Source of the DNA: Streptomyces natalensis ATCC 27448 | GTDB lineage: Bacteria; Actinomycetota; Actinomycetes; Streptomycetales; Streptomycetaceae | Direction of reading: 5' to 3' | Assembly (NCBI RefSeq): GCF_000935125.1 | Contig: NZ_JRKI01000005.1 | Coordinates: forward strand, 60,854-124,853 | Length of the DNA stretch: 64,000 bases | Translations under genes and position numbers: made by a program | Notes under the pieces: model-generated | What the model was told of the DNA's origin: nothing | What the model saw: the letters and a program-made list of their open reading frames with translations, nothing else | The model's database searches: none | Part shown: piece by piece, positions 56,749-64,000 of the stretch | Position numbering within the stretch: position 1 is the first letter of the stretch | How the letters are laid out: every line of letters starts with the position of its first letter

Positions 56749-57306
56749 ATGCCGACCGTCCCCGCCCCGCAGTCCCCCGCCCGCGACCGCGCCGGCTCCA
56801 CCCGCTTCCCCGCCGCCGTCGACGTCGCCCTCCAGGAAGCCGGCTGGCAGCCGGGCCGCTGGGACATAAAGCAGGCCGAACACTGGGCCGACACCCTGCG
56901 CGCCCACACCTCCCCCGCCGGCCACCGTCACACCGTCTTCGCCGCCGCCGTCGAAGCCTGGGCGGAATTCGGCGGCCTGACGATCACCGGCACCGGCCCC
57001 GGCCGCCACATCGCCCCCACCCCCTTCACCGTCGACCCCCTCCACGGCCTCCACCTCGCCCGCACCCTCGGCGATCTCGGCCGCGCCCTGGACACCGGCG
57101 TCGCCCCCCTCGGCCAGGAAGAAATCCCCGACGCCCACGGCGGCACCCCCACCGCCCAGGCCGTCCTCGCCATCGACACCCAGGGCCGCATCTACAGCCT
57201 CGACCACACCGGCGACTGGTACCTCGGCCCCGACCTCGACACGGCCCTGAGCACCCTCGTCCTGGGCACCCGGCCCTCCCGCCTGGGCGTCGCGACACAG
57301 GGCTGA
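56749..57306 (+). CDS. SUKH-3 family immunity protein
   Basis: 185 residues. SUKH-3 features are FPAAVDVALQEAGWQPGRWD, AEAWAEFGGLTITGTGPG (spanning FGGL), FTVDPLHGLHLARTLGDLGR, GVAPLGQEE and VLAIDTQGRIYSLDHTGDWY. SUKH-3 proteins are known neighbours of YwqJ-type deaminases and are thought to bind and inhibit them. The ATG at 56749, 8 bp after the deaminase stop with GGGAG just upstream, supports co-translation. Cytosolic. Confidence 0.85.
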   Translation: MPTVPAPQSPARDRAGSTRFPAAVDVALQEAGWQPGRWDIKQAEHWADTLRAHTSPAGHRHTVFAAAVEAWAEFGGLTITGTGPGRHIAPTPFTVDPLHGLHLARTLGDLGRALDTGVAPLGQEEIPDAHGGTPTAQAVLAIDTQGRIYSLDHTGDWYLGPDLDTALSTLVLGTRPSRLGVATQG

Positions 57307-57406
57307 CACCGCACGGGGCACCCGGCCACCGGCCGTGCCGCAGCTCCCGGGAGCCGAGCAGACTCCCCCGGCCCCGGCCCGAACCGCCGCCAGTACGGGC
57401 CTTACC

Positions 57407-58816
57407 TCACCCGCCGGCGCCGGCCGCCCCCACCGGCACCACCGCCGACACCCGGAAGCCGCCCGCCTCCGTCGGCCCCGACACGAACACGCCCCCCAGG
57501 GCGGTCACCCGCTCCCGCATCCCCACCAGGCCGTTGCCCCCGCTGGGCAACCCCGCATCCGCCGCCCCCCGCTCCGACGGACCGTTCTCCACCTGCACCG
57601 CGACCTCGTCGCCCCGATGCGCCAGCCGCACCCGCGCCCGCGCGCCCGGCGCATGCTTGTGCACATTCGTCAGCGCCTCCTGCACCACCCGGTAGACGGT
57701 CTGCTCCACCCCCGCCGCATACGACCGCCCCGCCGTGGCGCCATCCGCCCCCTCGACCGACAGCACCACCGCCATACCGGCCGCCCGCGACTGCCCCACC
57801 AGATCCGCCAGCTCGGCCAGCGACGGCCCGTCGCCGTCCGCCTCGGCCGGCATCGCCCCCGCCTCCGGCTCCGCCCGACGAGCGGCCTCGCTCGCCACCG
57901 CAGCCAACCGCTCCGGCTCGTCCGGCCCCGCCGCGGCGCGCACCGGTGCCGCACCGTCCGCCGTACGCAAAACCCCCAGCATCTCGCGCAGCTCCGTCAG
58001 CGCCTGCCGCCCCATGTCCCCCACCAGCGCGGCATTCTTCGACGCCTTCTCCGGATCCTTCAGCGCCACCGCCTGCAACGCCGCCGCATGCACCACCATC
58101 AGACTCACCCGGTGCGCCACCACGTCGTGCATCTCGCGCGCGATCCGCGTCCGCTCCTCGTTACGGGCCCACTCCGCCCGCTCCTCGGCCCGGTCCGCCA
58201 GCAACGACAGCTCACGCTCCAGACCGTCCGCGCGCTCCCGCAGGCTCTCCACCAGCCGCCGCCGCGCCCCGATGTACAGGCCCCACAGCACCGGCGGAGC
58301 CGTCATCACCAGCCCCACCGCGACCGCCATCACCGGCACGAACCACACCGGCGGATTGAAGGTCTCCTCGCGCGCCACGTCCTGCTGCATGCTGACGTAG
58401 GTCGTCACCAGCGTCCCGACCACCGTCATCCCGGCCAGCAACGCCGTGATCCGCCGCGGCACATCCGACGCCGCCAGCGTGTACAGCCCCACCACACCCA
58501 GCAGCGCACCCATCTCCGCCGGCATCACCGCAATCGACGCCAGCACCACCACCACGGGCCACCGACGCCGCACCAGCAACACCGGCCCCACGACCAGGCC
58601 GAGCGCCATCCCGACCCACTCCGGCAGCCCCGCCCCATGCGCAAACGGCACGCCCTCGACGACACACTCCACCGTCGACAGCGCCGCCAGCACCACATCC
58701 AGCACGGCACTGCGCCGCCGCGCCCACCACCACGGCCCGTCCCCGGGCGCTCCCCGCGCCCCCGCACTTTCCCTTGCCCCCGTCACGCTCATACCGACCA
58801 GCGTACGGGCGCCCAT
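57407..58816 (-). CDS. Sensor histidine kinase (HisKA_3 type), orphan
   Basis: 469 residues. The N-terminal membrane part (about 40-190) has five or six helices (VLDVVLAALSTVECVVEGVP, WVGMALGLVVGPVLLVRRRW, ITALLAGMTVVGTLVTTYVS). A coiled linker leads to the HisKA_3 box RTRIAREMHDVVAHRVSLMV with the phospho-accepting His. The HATPase follows (VYRVVQEALTNVHKHAPGAR, NGLVGMRERVTALGG). A Glu/Ala-rich insert separates the two. No response regulator gene is adjacent in this window, which is unusual for this class. The ATG at 58816 follows GGAGGGCGGG; the ATG at 58792 is an alternative. Confidence 0.9.
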   Translation of the reverse strand: MGARTLVGMSVTGARESAGARGAPGDGPWWWARRRSAVLDVVLAALSTVECVVEGVPFAHGAGLPEWVGMALGLVVGPVLLVRRRWPVVVVLASIAVMPAEMGALLGVVGLYTLAASDVPRRITALLAGMTVVGTLVTTYVSMQQDVAREETFNPPVWFVPVMAVAVGLVMTAPPVLWGLYIGARRRLVESLRERADGLERELSLLADRAEERAEWARNEERTRIAREMHDVVAHRVSLMVVHAAALQAVALKDPEKASKNAALVGDMGRQALTELREMLGVLRTADGAAPVRAAAGPDEPERLAAVASEAARRAEPEAGAMPAEADGDGPSLAELADLVGQSRAAGMAVVLSVEGADGATAGRSYAAGVEQTVYRVVQEALTNVHKHAPGARARVRLAHRGDEVAVQVENGPSERGAADAGLPSGGNGLVGMRERVTALGGVFVSGPTEAGGFRVSAVVPVGAAGAGG

Positions 58817-59095
58817 CCCGCCCTCCCCGGCGAGTGCCCCGCCACACGTCAGGCCCATTACACGCCCCTACGGCCACATATCGGCCGAACCAGCAAATGG
58901 CCCGCATTCCCGGCTCTTCCGCGCCGTGACGAACACCACCCGGTTCGCCGGAGTCGAGACGTCCCGCGGCCGCCCGACGATCTACGTGACACAGAGCGCC
59001 GAGCTATACCGTCGCATCGAAGGCTGCTGGTACGGCATAGTGTTGGGTGCCGAGCGGCCAGCCTGACGCAATGTCCGGTATGGACCGCTTCGCTA

Positions 59096-59167
59096 TCCCC
59101 TGTGGTGTAATTGGCAGCACTGAGGCTTTTGGTGCCTTATGTCCGGGTTCGAGTCCTGGCAGGGGAG
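59096..59167 (+). tRNA. tRNA-Gln(UUG)
   Basis: 72 nt. Acceptor TCCCCTG pairs with CAGGGGA, discriminator G at 59167. The D-arm is GGTGTAATTGGCAGCAC, the anticodon loop TTTTGGT gives UUG, and the T-arm GTCCGGG-TTCGAGT-CCTGGC contains the TTCGA box. The 3' CCA is not encoded (caacc follows). A terminator hairpin lies 25 bp downstream. Confidence 0.95.
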
Positions 59168-59192
59168 CAACCGCCACCACCAGGCAATCTCC

Positions 59193-59218
59193 GGGTCCTG
59201 ACCACAAGGTCAGGACCC
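59193..59218 (+). terminator. Terminator downstream of tRNA-Gln
   Basis: Perfect 11-bp stem gggtcctgacc/ggtcaggaccc around the tetraloop acaa. Confidence 0.85.
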
Positions 59219-59300
59219 GCCGTCGTTTCGCCCACCGAACGCCCCGGTATCCTTCGGATGACCACCACCCGAAGTAGCCAAGAAGCCGAAGGGCATCCCC

Positions 59301-60758
59301 GTGAGCGCCAACCGCCCGGCAGCCGTCGTCGTTCTCGCAGCGGGTGAGGGCACCCGTATGAAGTCGGCGACCCCCAAGGTCCTGCATGCGATCTGTGGCC
59401 GCTCCCTCGTGGGGCATGTCGTCGCCGCCTCCCGTGAGCTGGACCCCGAACACCTCGTCGTGGTCGTCGGCCATGCCCGTGAGCAGGTGCGGGCGCATCT
59501 CGCCGAGGTCGATCCGGCCGTCCGTACCGCCGTGCAGGACGAGCAGCTCGGCACCGGTCACGCCGTGCGCATGGGGCTGGAGGAGCTGGCCGCCGATGGC
59601 ATCGCGCTCGACGGCACGGTCATCGTCGTATGCGGTGACACCCCGCTGCTGACCGGCGAGACCCTCGGCCGGCTGAGCGATACGCACGCGGCCGACAAGA
59701 ACGCCGTCACCGTGCTGTCCGCCGAGGTGCCGGACGCGACGGGTTACGGGCGGATCGTGCGGGACGAGGTGACGGGCGCCGTCACCGCGATCGTGGAGCA
59801 CAAGGACGCCGACGACGCGCAGCGCGGGATCCGGGAGATCAATTCCGGGGTGTTCGCGTTCGACGCGAAGTTGCTGGTGGAGGCGCTGGGCCAGGTCCGT
59901 ACGGACAACAGTCAGGGCGAGGAGTACCTGACCGATGTGCTGGGGATCGTGCGTGCGGCGGGACACCGGGTGGGTGCGGCCGTGGCGGATGATCACCGGG
60001 AGATTCTGGGGATCAACAACCGGGTGCAGCTGGCCGAGGCGCGCCGGCTGCTCAATGAGCGGCTGCTGGAGCGGGCGATGCTGGCCGGCGTGACGGTCGT
60101 GGATCCGGCGTCGACGTGGGTGGATGTGTCGGTGGAGTTCGAGCCGGATGCGGTGGTGCACCCGGGGACTCAGCTGCTCGGCGCCACGCGTGTCGGCGGT
60201 GGTGCGGAGGTCGGGCCGCATTCACGGATCACGGACACGGTCGTCGGTGCGGGCGCCGTGGTGTCCTTCGCGGTGGCGGAGGGTGCGCGGATCGGCGACG
60301 GCGCGAATGTCGGGCCGTATGCGTATCTGCGTCCGGGGACGGATCTTGGCTCGAAGTCGAAGGCCGGGACGTATGTGGAGATGAAGAACGCGTCGATCGG
60401 GGAAGGTACGAAGGTGCCGCATCTCTCCTACGTGGGGGATGCGACGATCGGCGAGTACTCCAACATCGGCGCGGCGAGCGTCTTTGTGAATTACGACGGT
60501 GAGGCGAAGCACCACACGACGGTCGGTTCGCATTGCAAGACGGGGTCGGACAACATGTTTGTGGCTCCTGTCACGATCGGGGACGGCGCCTATACGGCGG
60601 CCGGCTCGGTCATTACCAAGGATGTGCCCCCGGGTTCGCTGGCGGTCGCGCGTGGCCAGCAGCGGAATATCGAGGGCTGGGTCGCGCGCAAGCGGCCCGG
60701 AAGTGCCGCCGCGCAGGCTGCTGCGGCTGCTCGCCAGGAGTCCGAGGGCGAGCGTTGA
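59301..60758 (+). CDS. glmU: Bifunctional UDP-GlcNAc pyrophosphorylase / GlcN-1-P acetyltransferase
   Basis: 485 residues. It makes UDP-N-acetylglucosamine for peptidoglycan. The N-terminal uridyltransferase (about 1-235) has VVLAAGEGTRMKSATPKVLH, then QLGTGHAVRMGLEEL and VCGDTPLL. The C-terminal left-handed beta-helix acetyltransferase (about 255-460) has GPYAYLRPGTDLGSKSKAGT, then YVEMKNASIGEG, HLSYVGDATIGE, NIGAASVFVNYDG and KTGSDNMFVAPVTIGDGAYT. The GTG at 59301 gives the standard start. First gene of the glmU-prs-rplY-pth string; prs starts 72 bp downstream. Confidence 0.97.
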   Translation: MSANRPAAVVVLAAGEGTRMKSATPKVLHAICGRSLVGHVVAASRELDPEHLVVVVGHAREQVRAHLAEVDPAVRTAVQDEQLGTGHAVRMGLEELAADGIALDGTVIVVCGDTPLLTGETLGRLSDTHAADKNAVTVLSAEVPDATGYGRIVRDEVTGAVTAIVEHKDADDAQRGIREINSGVFAFDAKLLVEALGQVRTDNSQGEEYLTDVLGIVRAAGHRVGAAVADDHREILGINNRVQLAEARRLLNERLLERAMLAGVTVVDPASTWVDVSVEFEPDAVVHPGTQLLGATRVGGGAEVGPHSRITDTVVGAGAVVSFAVAEGARIGDGANVGPYAYLRPGTDLGSKSKAGTYVEMKNASIGEGTKVPHLSYVGDATIGEYSNIGAASVFVNYDGEAKHHTTVGSHCKTGSDNMFVAPVTIGDGAYTAAGSVITKDVPPGSLAVARGQQRNIEGWVARKRPGSAAAQAAAAARQESEGER

Positions 60759-60830
60759 TCGTGCTGGTGGTGCACCGTGCGGGGCGTACCGTGATGAGCG
60801 CACGCAAACTGTGATTCGAGGAGATTTGCT

Positions 60831-61805
60831 GTGACCGGGATCAAGACGACCGGCGAGAAGAAGCTGATGCTCTTCTCCGGCCGCGCCCACCCCGAGCTGG
60901 CCGAGGAGGTCGCGCACCAGCTGGGCGTGAGCCTGGTCCCGACAAAGGCGTTCGACTTCGCCAATGGTGAGATCTATGTGCGCTACCAGGAGTCGGCGCG
61001 CGGTGCGGACTGCTTTTTGATTCAGAGCCACACGGCTCCGATCAATAAGTGGATCATGGAGCAGCTGATCATGCTTGATGCGCTGAAGCGGGCTTCGGCT
61101 CGCAGCATCACTGTGGTCGTTCCGTTCTACGGTTATGCGCGCCAGGACAAGAAGCACCGTGGCCGGGAGCCGATTTCGGCGCGACTGATCGCGGATTTGA
61201 TGAAGACCGCGGGTGCGGACCGTGTGGTGACGGTGGATCTGCACACGGACCAGATCATGGGCTTCTTCGACGGCCCCGTGGATCACCTTTTTGCGCTGCC
61301 GGTTCTTGCGGATTACGTGGGCGCGAAGGTGGACCGGGAGAAGCTGACGGTGGTTTCGCCGGACGCCGGCCGGGTGCGGGTCGCGGACCGCTGGTGCGAC
61401 CGTCTGGGTGCGCCGCTGGCGATCGTCCACAAGCGGCGTGACAAGGACGTGGCGAACCAGGTCACCGTGCATGAGGTGGTCGGCGATGTGAAGGACCGGG
61501 TGTGTGTCCTGGTCGACGACATGATCGACACGGGCGGCACGATCTGCGCGGCCGCCGACGCGCTGTTCGCGAACGGTGCGGCGGATGTCATCGTGACGGC
61601 GACGCACGGTGTGCTGTCGGGTCCGGCCGCCGACCGGCTGAAGAATTCGAAGGTGAGCGAGTTCGTGTTCACGAATACGCTGCCGACGCCTTCGGAACTG
61701 GAGCTGGACAAGATCACGGTGCTGTCGATGGCGCCGACGATTGCGCGGGCGATCCGTGAGGTGTTCGAGGACGGTTCGGTGACGAGCCTGTTCGAGGAGC
61801 AGTAG
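60831..61805 (+). CDS. prs: Ribose-phosphate pyrophosphokinase
   Basis: 324 residues, class I PRPP synthetase. It transfers pyrophosphate from ATP to ribose 5-phosphate for nucleotide, His and Trp synthesis. Motifs: LMLFSGRAHPELAEEVAHQL, VVPFYGYARQDKKHRGREPI (ATP loop), VVTVDLHTDQIMGFFDGPVD (metal-binding His/Asp), and the PRPP loop VCVLVDDMIDTGGTICAAAD. The GTG at 60831 has GAGGAG seven bases before it. Cytosolic hexamer. Adjacent to glmU, as is common in actinobacteria. Confidence 0.97.
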   Translation: MTGIKTTGEKKLMLFSGRAHPELAEEVAHQLGVSLVPTKAFDFANGEIYVRYQESARGADCFLIQSHTAPINKWIMEQLIMLDALKRASARSITVVVPFYGYARQDKKHRGREPISARLIADLMKTAGADRVVTVDLHTDQIMGFFDGPVDHLFALPVLADYVGAKVDREKLTVVSPDAGRVRVADRWCDRLGAPLAIVHKRRDKDVANQVTVHEVVGDVKDRVCVLVDDMIDTGGTICAAADALFANGAADVIVTATHGVLSGPAADRLKNSKVSEFVFTNTLPTPSELELDKITVLSMAPTIARAIREVFEDGSVTSLFEEQ

Positions 61806-61809
61806 TCGC

Positions 61810-61831
61810 GCGATCGCCGTTGGGCGATCGC
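61810..61831 (+). terminator. Short hairpin after prs
   Basis: Perfect 9-bp stem gcgatcgcc/ggcgatcgc around the tetraloop gttg, 5 bp past the prs stop. Confidence 0.6.
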
Positions 61832-62019
61832 CCGCATCCGTGAGGATGCTGTAGATCGACTTTGGGGCGGCCTTCCCGCCGGGTAGACTCATGGAGTTGC
61901 TCGGCGAGGGAGGCCGCCCTTTAGTGGTGGCTGTCCGTTATCGACGCGCTCTTCGTAGCAGGTCTGTCGTGGGCCGGGTGACGCCCACCAGATGTTTCTG
62001 AGTTACGAGGAGTGCAGTT
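61832..62019 (+). promoter_or_regulatory. Promoter/leader region of the L25 gene
   Basis: 188 bp between prs and rplY. A candidate promoter is gactttgggg...cccgccgggtagactc near 61858-61888, whose gggtag resembles the -10 of stress sigma factors of the SigB class and whose tagact also fits a housekeeping -10. A leader of about 120 bases follows before GAGGAG and the ATG. The assignment to a sigma factor is a guess. Confidence 0.3.
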
Positions 62020-62610
62020 ATGGCCGAGGTCAAGATCAGCGCTGACGTCCGCACCAACTTCGGTAAGGGCGCTGCCCGCCAGACCCGTCGCGAGAACAAG
62101 GTTCCCGCGGTTATCTACGGTCACGGTGCGGACCCGCAGCACGTGGCGATCGACAGCCACGCGCTGATGATGGCCCTGAAGACCCCGAACGTGCTGATCC
62201 GCCTGGAGCTGGACGGCGGCAGCGAGCTGGTGATCCCCAAGGCCGTGCAGCGTGAGGCCATTCGCGGCTTCCTGGTGCACGTGGACTTCCTGGCCGTCAA
62301 GAAGGGCGAGAAGGTCACCGTCGAGGTCCCGATCGTGACCGAGGGCGAGCTGGCCGCCGGCGGCAACCTGCTCGAGCACGTGCTGAACACCCTGCCGATC
62401 GAGGCCGAGGCCACCCACCTGCCCGAGTCGGTCACGGTGTCGATCGCCGGTCTGGACTCCGGTGCGTCGGTGCTGGCCAAGGACGTCGTGCTGCCGGCCG
62501 GTTCGTCGCTGGCCGTCGAGGAGGACGCGGTCGTGCTCCAGGTCGTCGCGGCGCAGGCCGAGGCTCCGGCCGAGGAGGCCGGCGAGGGCGAGGCCGCGGC
62601 CCAGGCCTGA
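62020..62610 (+). CDS. rplY: 50S ribosomal protein L25 / general stress protein Ctc
   Basis: 196 residues, the long (Ctc/TL5) form of bL25. The N-terminal 5S-rRNA-binding domain (about 1-95) has RTNFGKGAARQTRRENKVPA, VIYGHGADPQHVAIDSHALM. The C-terminal beta domain (about 96-180) has VHVDFLAVKKGEKVTVEVPI, NLLEHVLNTLPIEAEATHLP. The tail is Ala/Glu-rich. It binds 5S rRNA in the large subunit; the long form is stress-induced in Gram-positive bacteria. GAGGAG lies before the ATG. Confidence 0.96.
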   Translation: MAEVKISADVRTNFGKGAARQTRRENKVPAVIYGHGADPQHVAIDSHALMMALKTPNVLIRLELDGGSELVIPKAVQREAIRGFLVHVDFLAVKKGEKVTVEVPIVTEGELAAGGNLLEHVLNTLPIEAEATHLPESVTVSIAGLDSGASVLAKDVVLPAGSSLAVEEDAVVLQVVAAQAEAPAEEAGEGEAAAQA

Positions 62611-62637
62611 TCGTAGGGTTCGCCGGGATACTTCTGT

Positions 62638-62676
62638 GACCGCCGTTCCGCGCTTGCCGAGCGCGGGGCGGCGGTC
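62638..62676 (+). terminator. Imperfect hairpin between rplY and pth
   Basis: gaccgccgttccgcgct pairs imperfectly with agcgcggggcggcggtc around the loop tgccg, 28 bp after the rplY stop. It may attenuate rather than fully stop read-through into pth. Confidence 0.65.
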
Positions 62677-62697
62677 GCGTCGTTGAGGGAGAGACAG

Positions 62698-63300
62698 ATG
62701 ACGGATACGGGTGTGGCTGCGGACGGTCCCTGGCTGATTGTGGGGCTGGGGAATCCGGGTTCGGAGTACGCGGGTAATCGGCACAACGTCGGTTTCATGG
62801 TCGCGGATCTTCTGGCGGAGCGGATGGGCGGCCGTTTCAAGGCGCACAAGGCGCGGGCGCAGGTGGTCGAGGGGCGAATCGGTTCGCCGGGTCCGGGGAG
62901 CCGCCGGGTGGTCGTGGCGAAGCCGATGTCGTTCATGAATCTGTCGGGCGGTCCGACGACGGCGTTGCGGGATTTCTACAAGGTGCCGACCGCCCGTCTC
63001 ATTGCCGTGCACGATGAGCTGGATATTGATTACGGTGTGCTGCGGCTGAAGCTGGGTGGTGGCGACAATGGCCATAACGGCCTGAAGTCGATCACGAAGT
63101 CGCTGGGGGCGGAGTATCACCGGGTGCGGTTCGGGATCGGGCGTCCTCCGGGACGGATGCCGGTGGCGGATTTCGTGCTGAAGGATTTCTCGTCGGCGGA
63201 GCGCAAGGAGCTGGCGTATTTCGTGGACCGGGCGGCGGATGCGGTGGAGGCATTGGTCGTGGAGGGGCTGGAGCGGGCGCAGGGTACGTACAACTCGTAA
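62698..63300 (+). CDS. pth: Peptidyl-tRNA hydrolase
   Basis: 200 residues. It recycles peptidyl-tRNA dropped from ribosomes. Signatures: [20 protein letters not shown] (with the catalytic His), [13 protein letters not shown] (Asn), [20 protein letters not shown] (Asp), and [20 protein letters not shown]. The ATG at 62698, with GAGGGAGAG upstream, is preferred over a TTG/ATG frame start 15 bp earlier. Normal length. Its usual partner rplY precedes it. Confidence 0.96.
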   Translation: MTDTGVAADGPWLIVGLGNPGSEYAGNRHNVGFMVADLLAERMGGRFKAHKARAQVVEGRIGSPGPGSRRVVVAKPMSFMNLSGGPTTALRDFYKVPTARLIAVHDELDIDYGVLRLKLGGGDNGHNGLKSITKSLGAEYHRVRFGIGRPPGRMPVADFVLKDFSSAERKELAYFVDRAADAVEALVVEGLERAQGTYNS

Positions 63301-63406
63301 TCGGGTGGGCGAATTCGGGTTGGCGAAGGGGACGGTTCGGGGCAGGGGCTGACGAACCGTACCCGCGAGGTTGACCGGCGGCGGGAGATGGCCAAGGATC
63401 GCCGCC

Positions 63407-63931
63407 ATGCCCAAGAGCAGTACGCGCACCAGTTCGGTCAGACGTAGTCGCACCCGTCGGTTGGGGGAGCGCGCCGTTGGGGCGTTGCTTGTCGCCAGGA
63501 TCGGGCTGATGGGGCTGCTGGCGCTGCTGTTGCTGGTGGCGGGTGTGTGGACGTCGTGGAACACCGCGCAGTACGCGATGCTCGTCAAGGCGCGCGAGCG
63601 CGGCACGATGACGGTGAAGGCGTGCCAGGGCAAACAGTGCACGGGCCCGTATGTGCCGACGGCGGGGGACGGCAAGCCGCGGCCGAAGGTGTCGATCGCG
63701 CATGCGGCGGCCCCGGAGAAGGGTGAGCGGGTCGAGGTGACCCTCGAACCGGGCACGACGCATGCGGTGCGGACCGGGGTGGCGGGGATCCTGCATGCCT
63801 GGGTGCCGTTTGCGGGCTCGTTGTTGCTGGCGGCGCTGGTGGTGGCCGGGGGGATGCGGCTGCGGCGTACGGCGTGGGTGATGGGCTTGTTCGGGGCGGT
63901 GTTGTTGGGGGCGGCGTTCGCCGCGATGTAG
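63407..63931 (+). CDS. Hypothetical two-helix membrane protein
   Basis: 174 residues. A basic N-terminus (about 1-30, KSSTRTSSVRRSRTRRLGER) is followed by a membrane helix (about 34-54, LMGLLALLLLVAGVWTSWNT). An extracytoplasmic domain of about 85 residues has a Cys pair (VKACQGKQCTGPYVP) and a beta-rich stretch. A C-terminal helix pair follows (AWVPFAGSLLLAALVVAGGM, WVMGLFGAVLLGAAFAAM). No family recognised. The ATG at 63407 lies in the frame with no strong Shine-Dalgarno. A weak hairpin (acggttcg/cgaaccgt) sits between pth and this gene. Confidence 0.75.
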   Translation: MPKSSTRTSSVRRSRTRRLGERAVGALLVARIGLMGLLALLLLVAGVWTSWNTAQYAMLVKARERGTMTVKACQGKQCTGPYVPTAGDGKPRPKVSIAHAAAPEKGERVEVTLEPGTTHAVRTGVAGILHAWVPFAGSLLLAALVVAGGMRLRRTAWVMGLFGAVLLGAAFAAM

Positions 63932-64000
63932 GGCGCGTGCGGAGACGGCGCTGCGGAGGCGCCGTACGGACAGCGGTACGGATACGGCGGGGGGGGGGCC

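Noticed and set aside
58926..59066. 46-codon plus frame (GTG start) between the histidine kinase and tRNA-Gln, ending in GCWYGIVLGAERPA.
   Set aside because: No Shine-Dalgarno, no recognisable family, and codon use is not clearly coding; kept only as a note.
63989..63998. Run of about ten G at the right edge of the window.
   Set aside because: A single homopolymer at the window end, in no visible gene; it may be a sequencing or assembly effect and supports no feature.

Overview
The window is a very GC-rich actinobacterial chromosome segment, almost certainly from a Streptomyces. The evidence is codon use with strong G/C at third positions, frequent GTG starts, a tRNA-Leu(UAA) that matches bldA almost base for base, two resuscitation-promoting factors, a c-di-AMP riboswitch, and the XRE/DUF397/ATP-binding trio typical of the genus. 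The gene set (thiolase, bldA, NDH-2, ppx, ftsB/divIC, eno, rpf, mazG, mfd, glmU, prs, L25, pth) is core chromosome rather than arm. I see no integrase, transposase, phage gene or CRISPR array.

Layout. 1-3.6 kb: the 5' end of a MurR/RpiR regulator, the in-frame remnant of an aromatic amino acid lyase, a sigma factor with a SnoaL-like tail, and cystathionine beta-synthase. 3.8-9.3 kb: an SGNH esterase, a thiolase preceded by a TetR-type palindrome, a membrane-anchored protein behind a 14-codon leader ORF, two small conserved proteins and a BI-1 family membrane protein. 9.9-14.4 kb: a bifunctional GT2/CDP-glycerol polymerase and a GT4 glycosyltransferase (wall glycopolymer synthesis), then bldA. 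14.8-21.5 kb: a MacB-type ABC transporter pair, a cyclopropane fatty acid synthase-like methyltransferase, and NDH-2 with two Rex-operator-like sites. 21.8-27.8 kb: ppx, DUF501 gene, ftsB/divIC, eno, rpf with its riboswitch, and a second long rpf. 28-36 kb: a P450, a LysR/MFS divergent pair, the ATP-binding/XRE/DUF397 cluster, MazG and a SurA-type lipoprotein. 36-47 kb: a Ser/Thr kinase with TPRs, an orphan N6-adenine methyltransferase-like protein, two membrane proteins and mfd. 47.5-51.7 kb: a DHA2 exporter, a coiled-coil protein and an LCP ligase.

51.9-57.3 kb is the most unusual region. Four adjacent genes in two divergent operons carry three different toxin-type nucleic-acid-attacking domains: a WHH HNH nuclease, an XOO_2897-like deaminase and a YwqJ-like deaminase. 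Each is paired with a different SUKH-superfamily immunity domain: SMI1/KNR4 in cis, SUKH-4 in cis, and SUKH-3 in trans. None has an export signal, so this looks like a cell-internal derivative of polymorphic toxin systems. The SUKH-4 protein also has a proline-rich middle with three copies of a VHAAATM motif.

57.4-64 kb: an orphan histidine kinase, tRNA-Gln, then glmU-prs-rplY(ctc)-pth and a small membrane protein.

Reading for TTA (or TAA on the minus strand), I found no in-frame UUA codon in any intact gene here. The only one lies in the lyase-remnant open frame. All functional calls rest on reading the sequence and knowledge of the families; no search was run.
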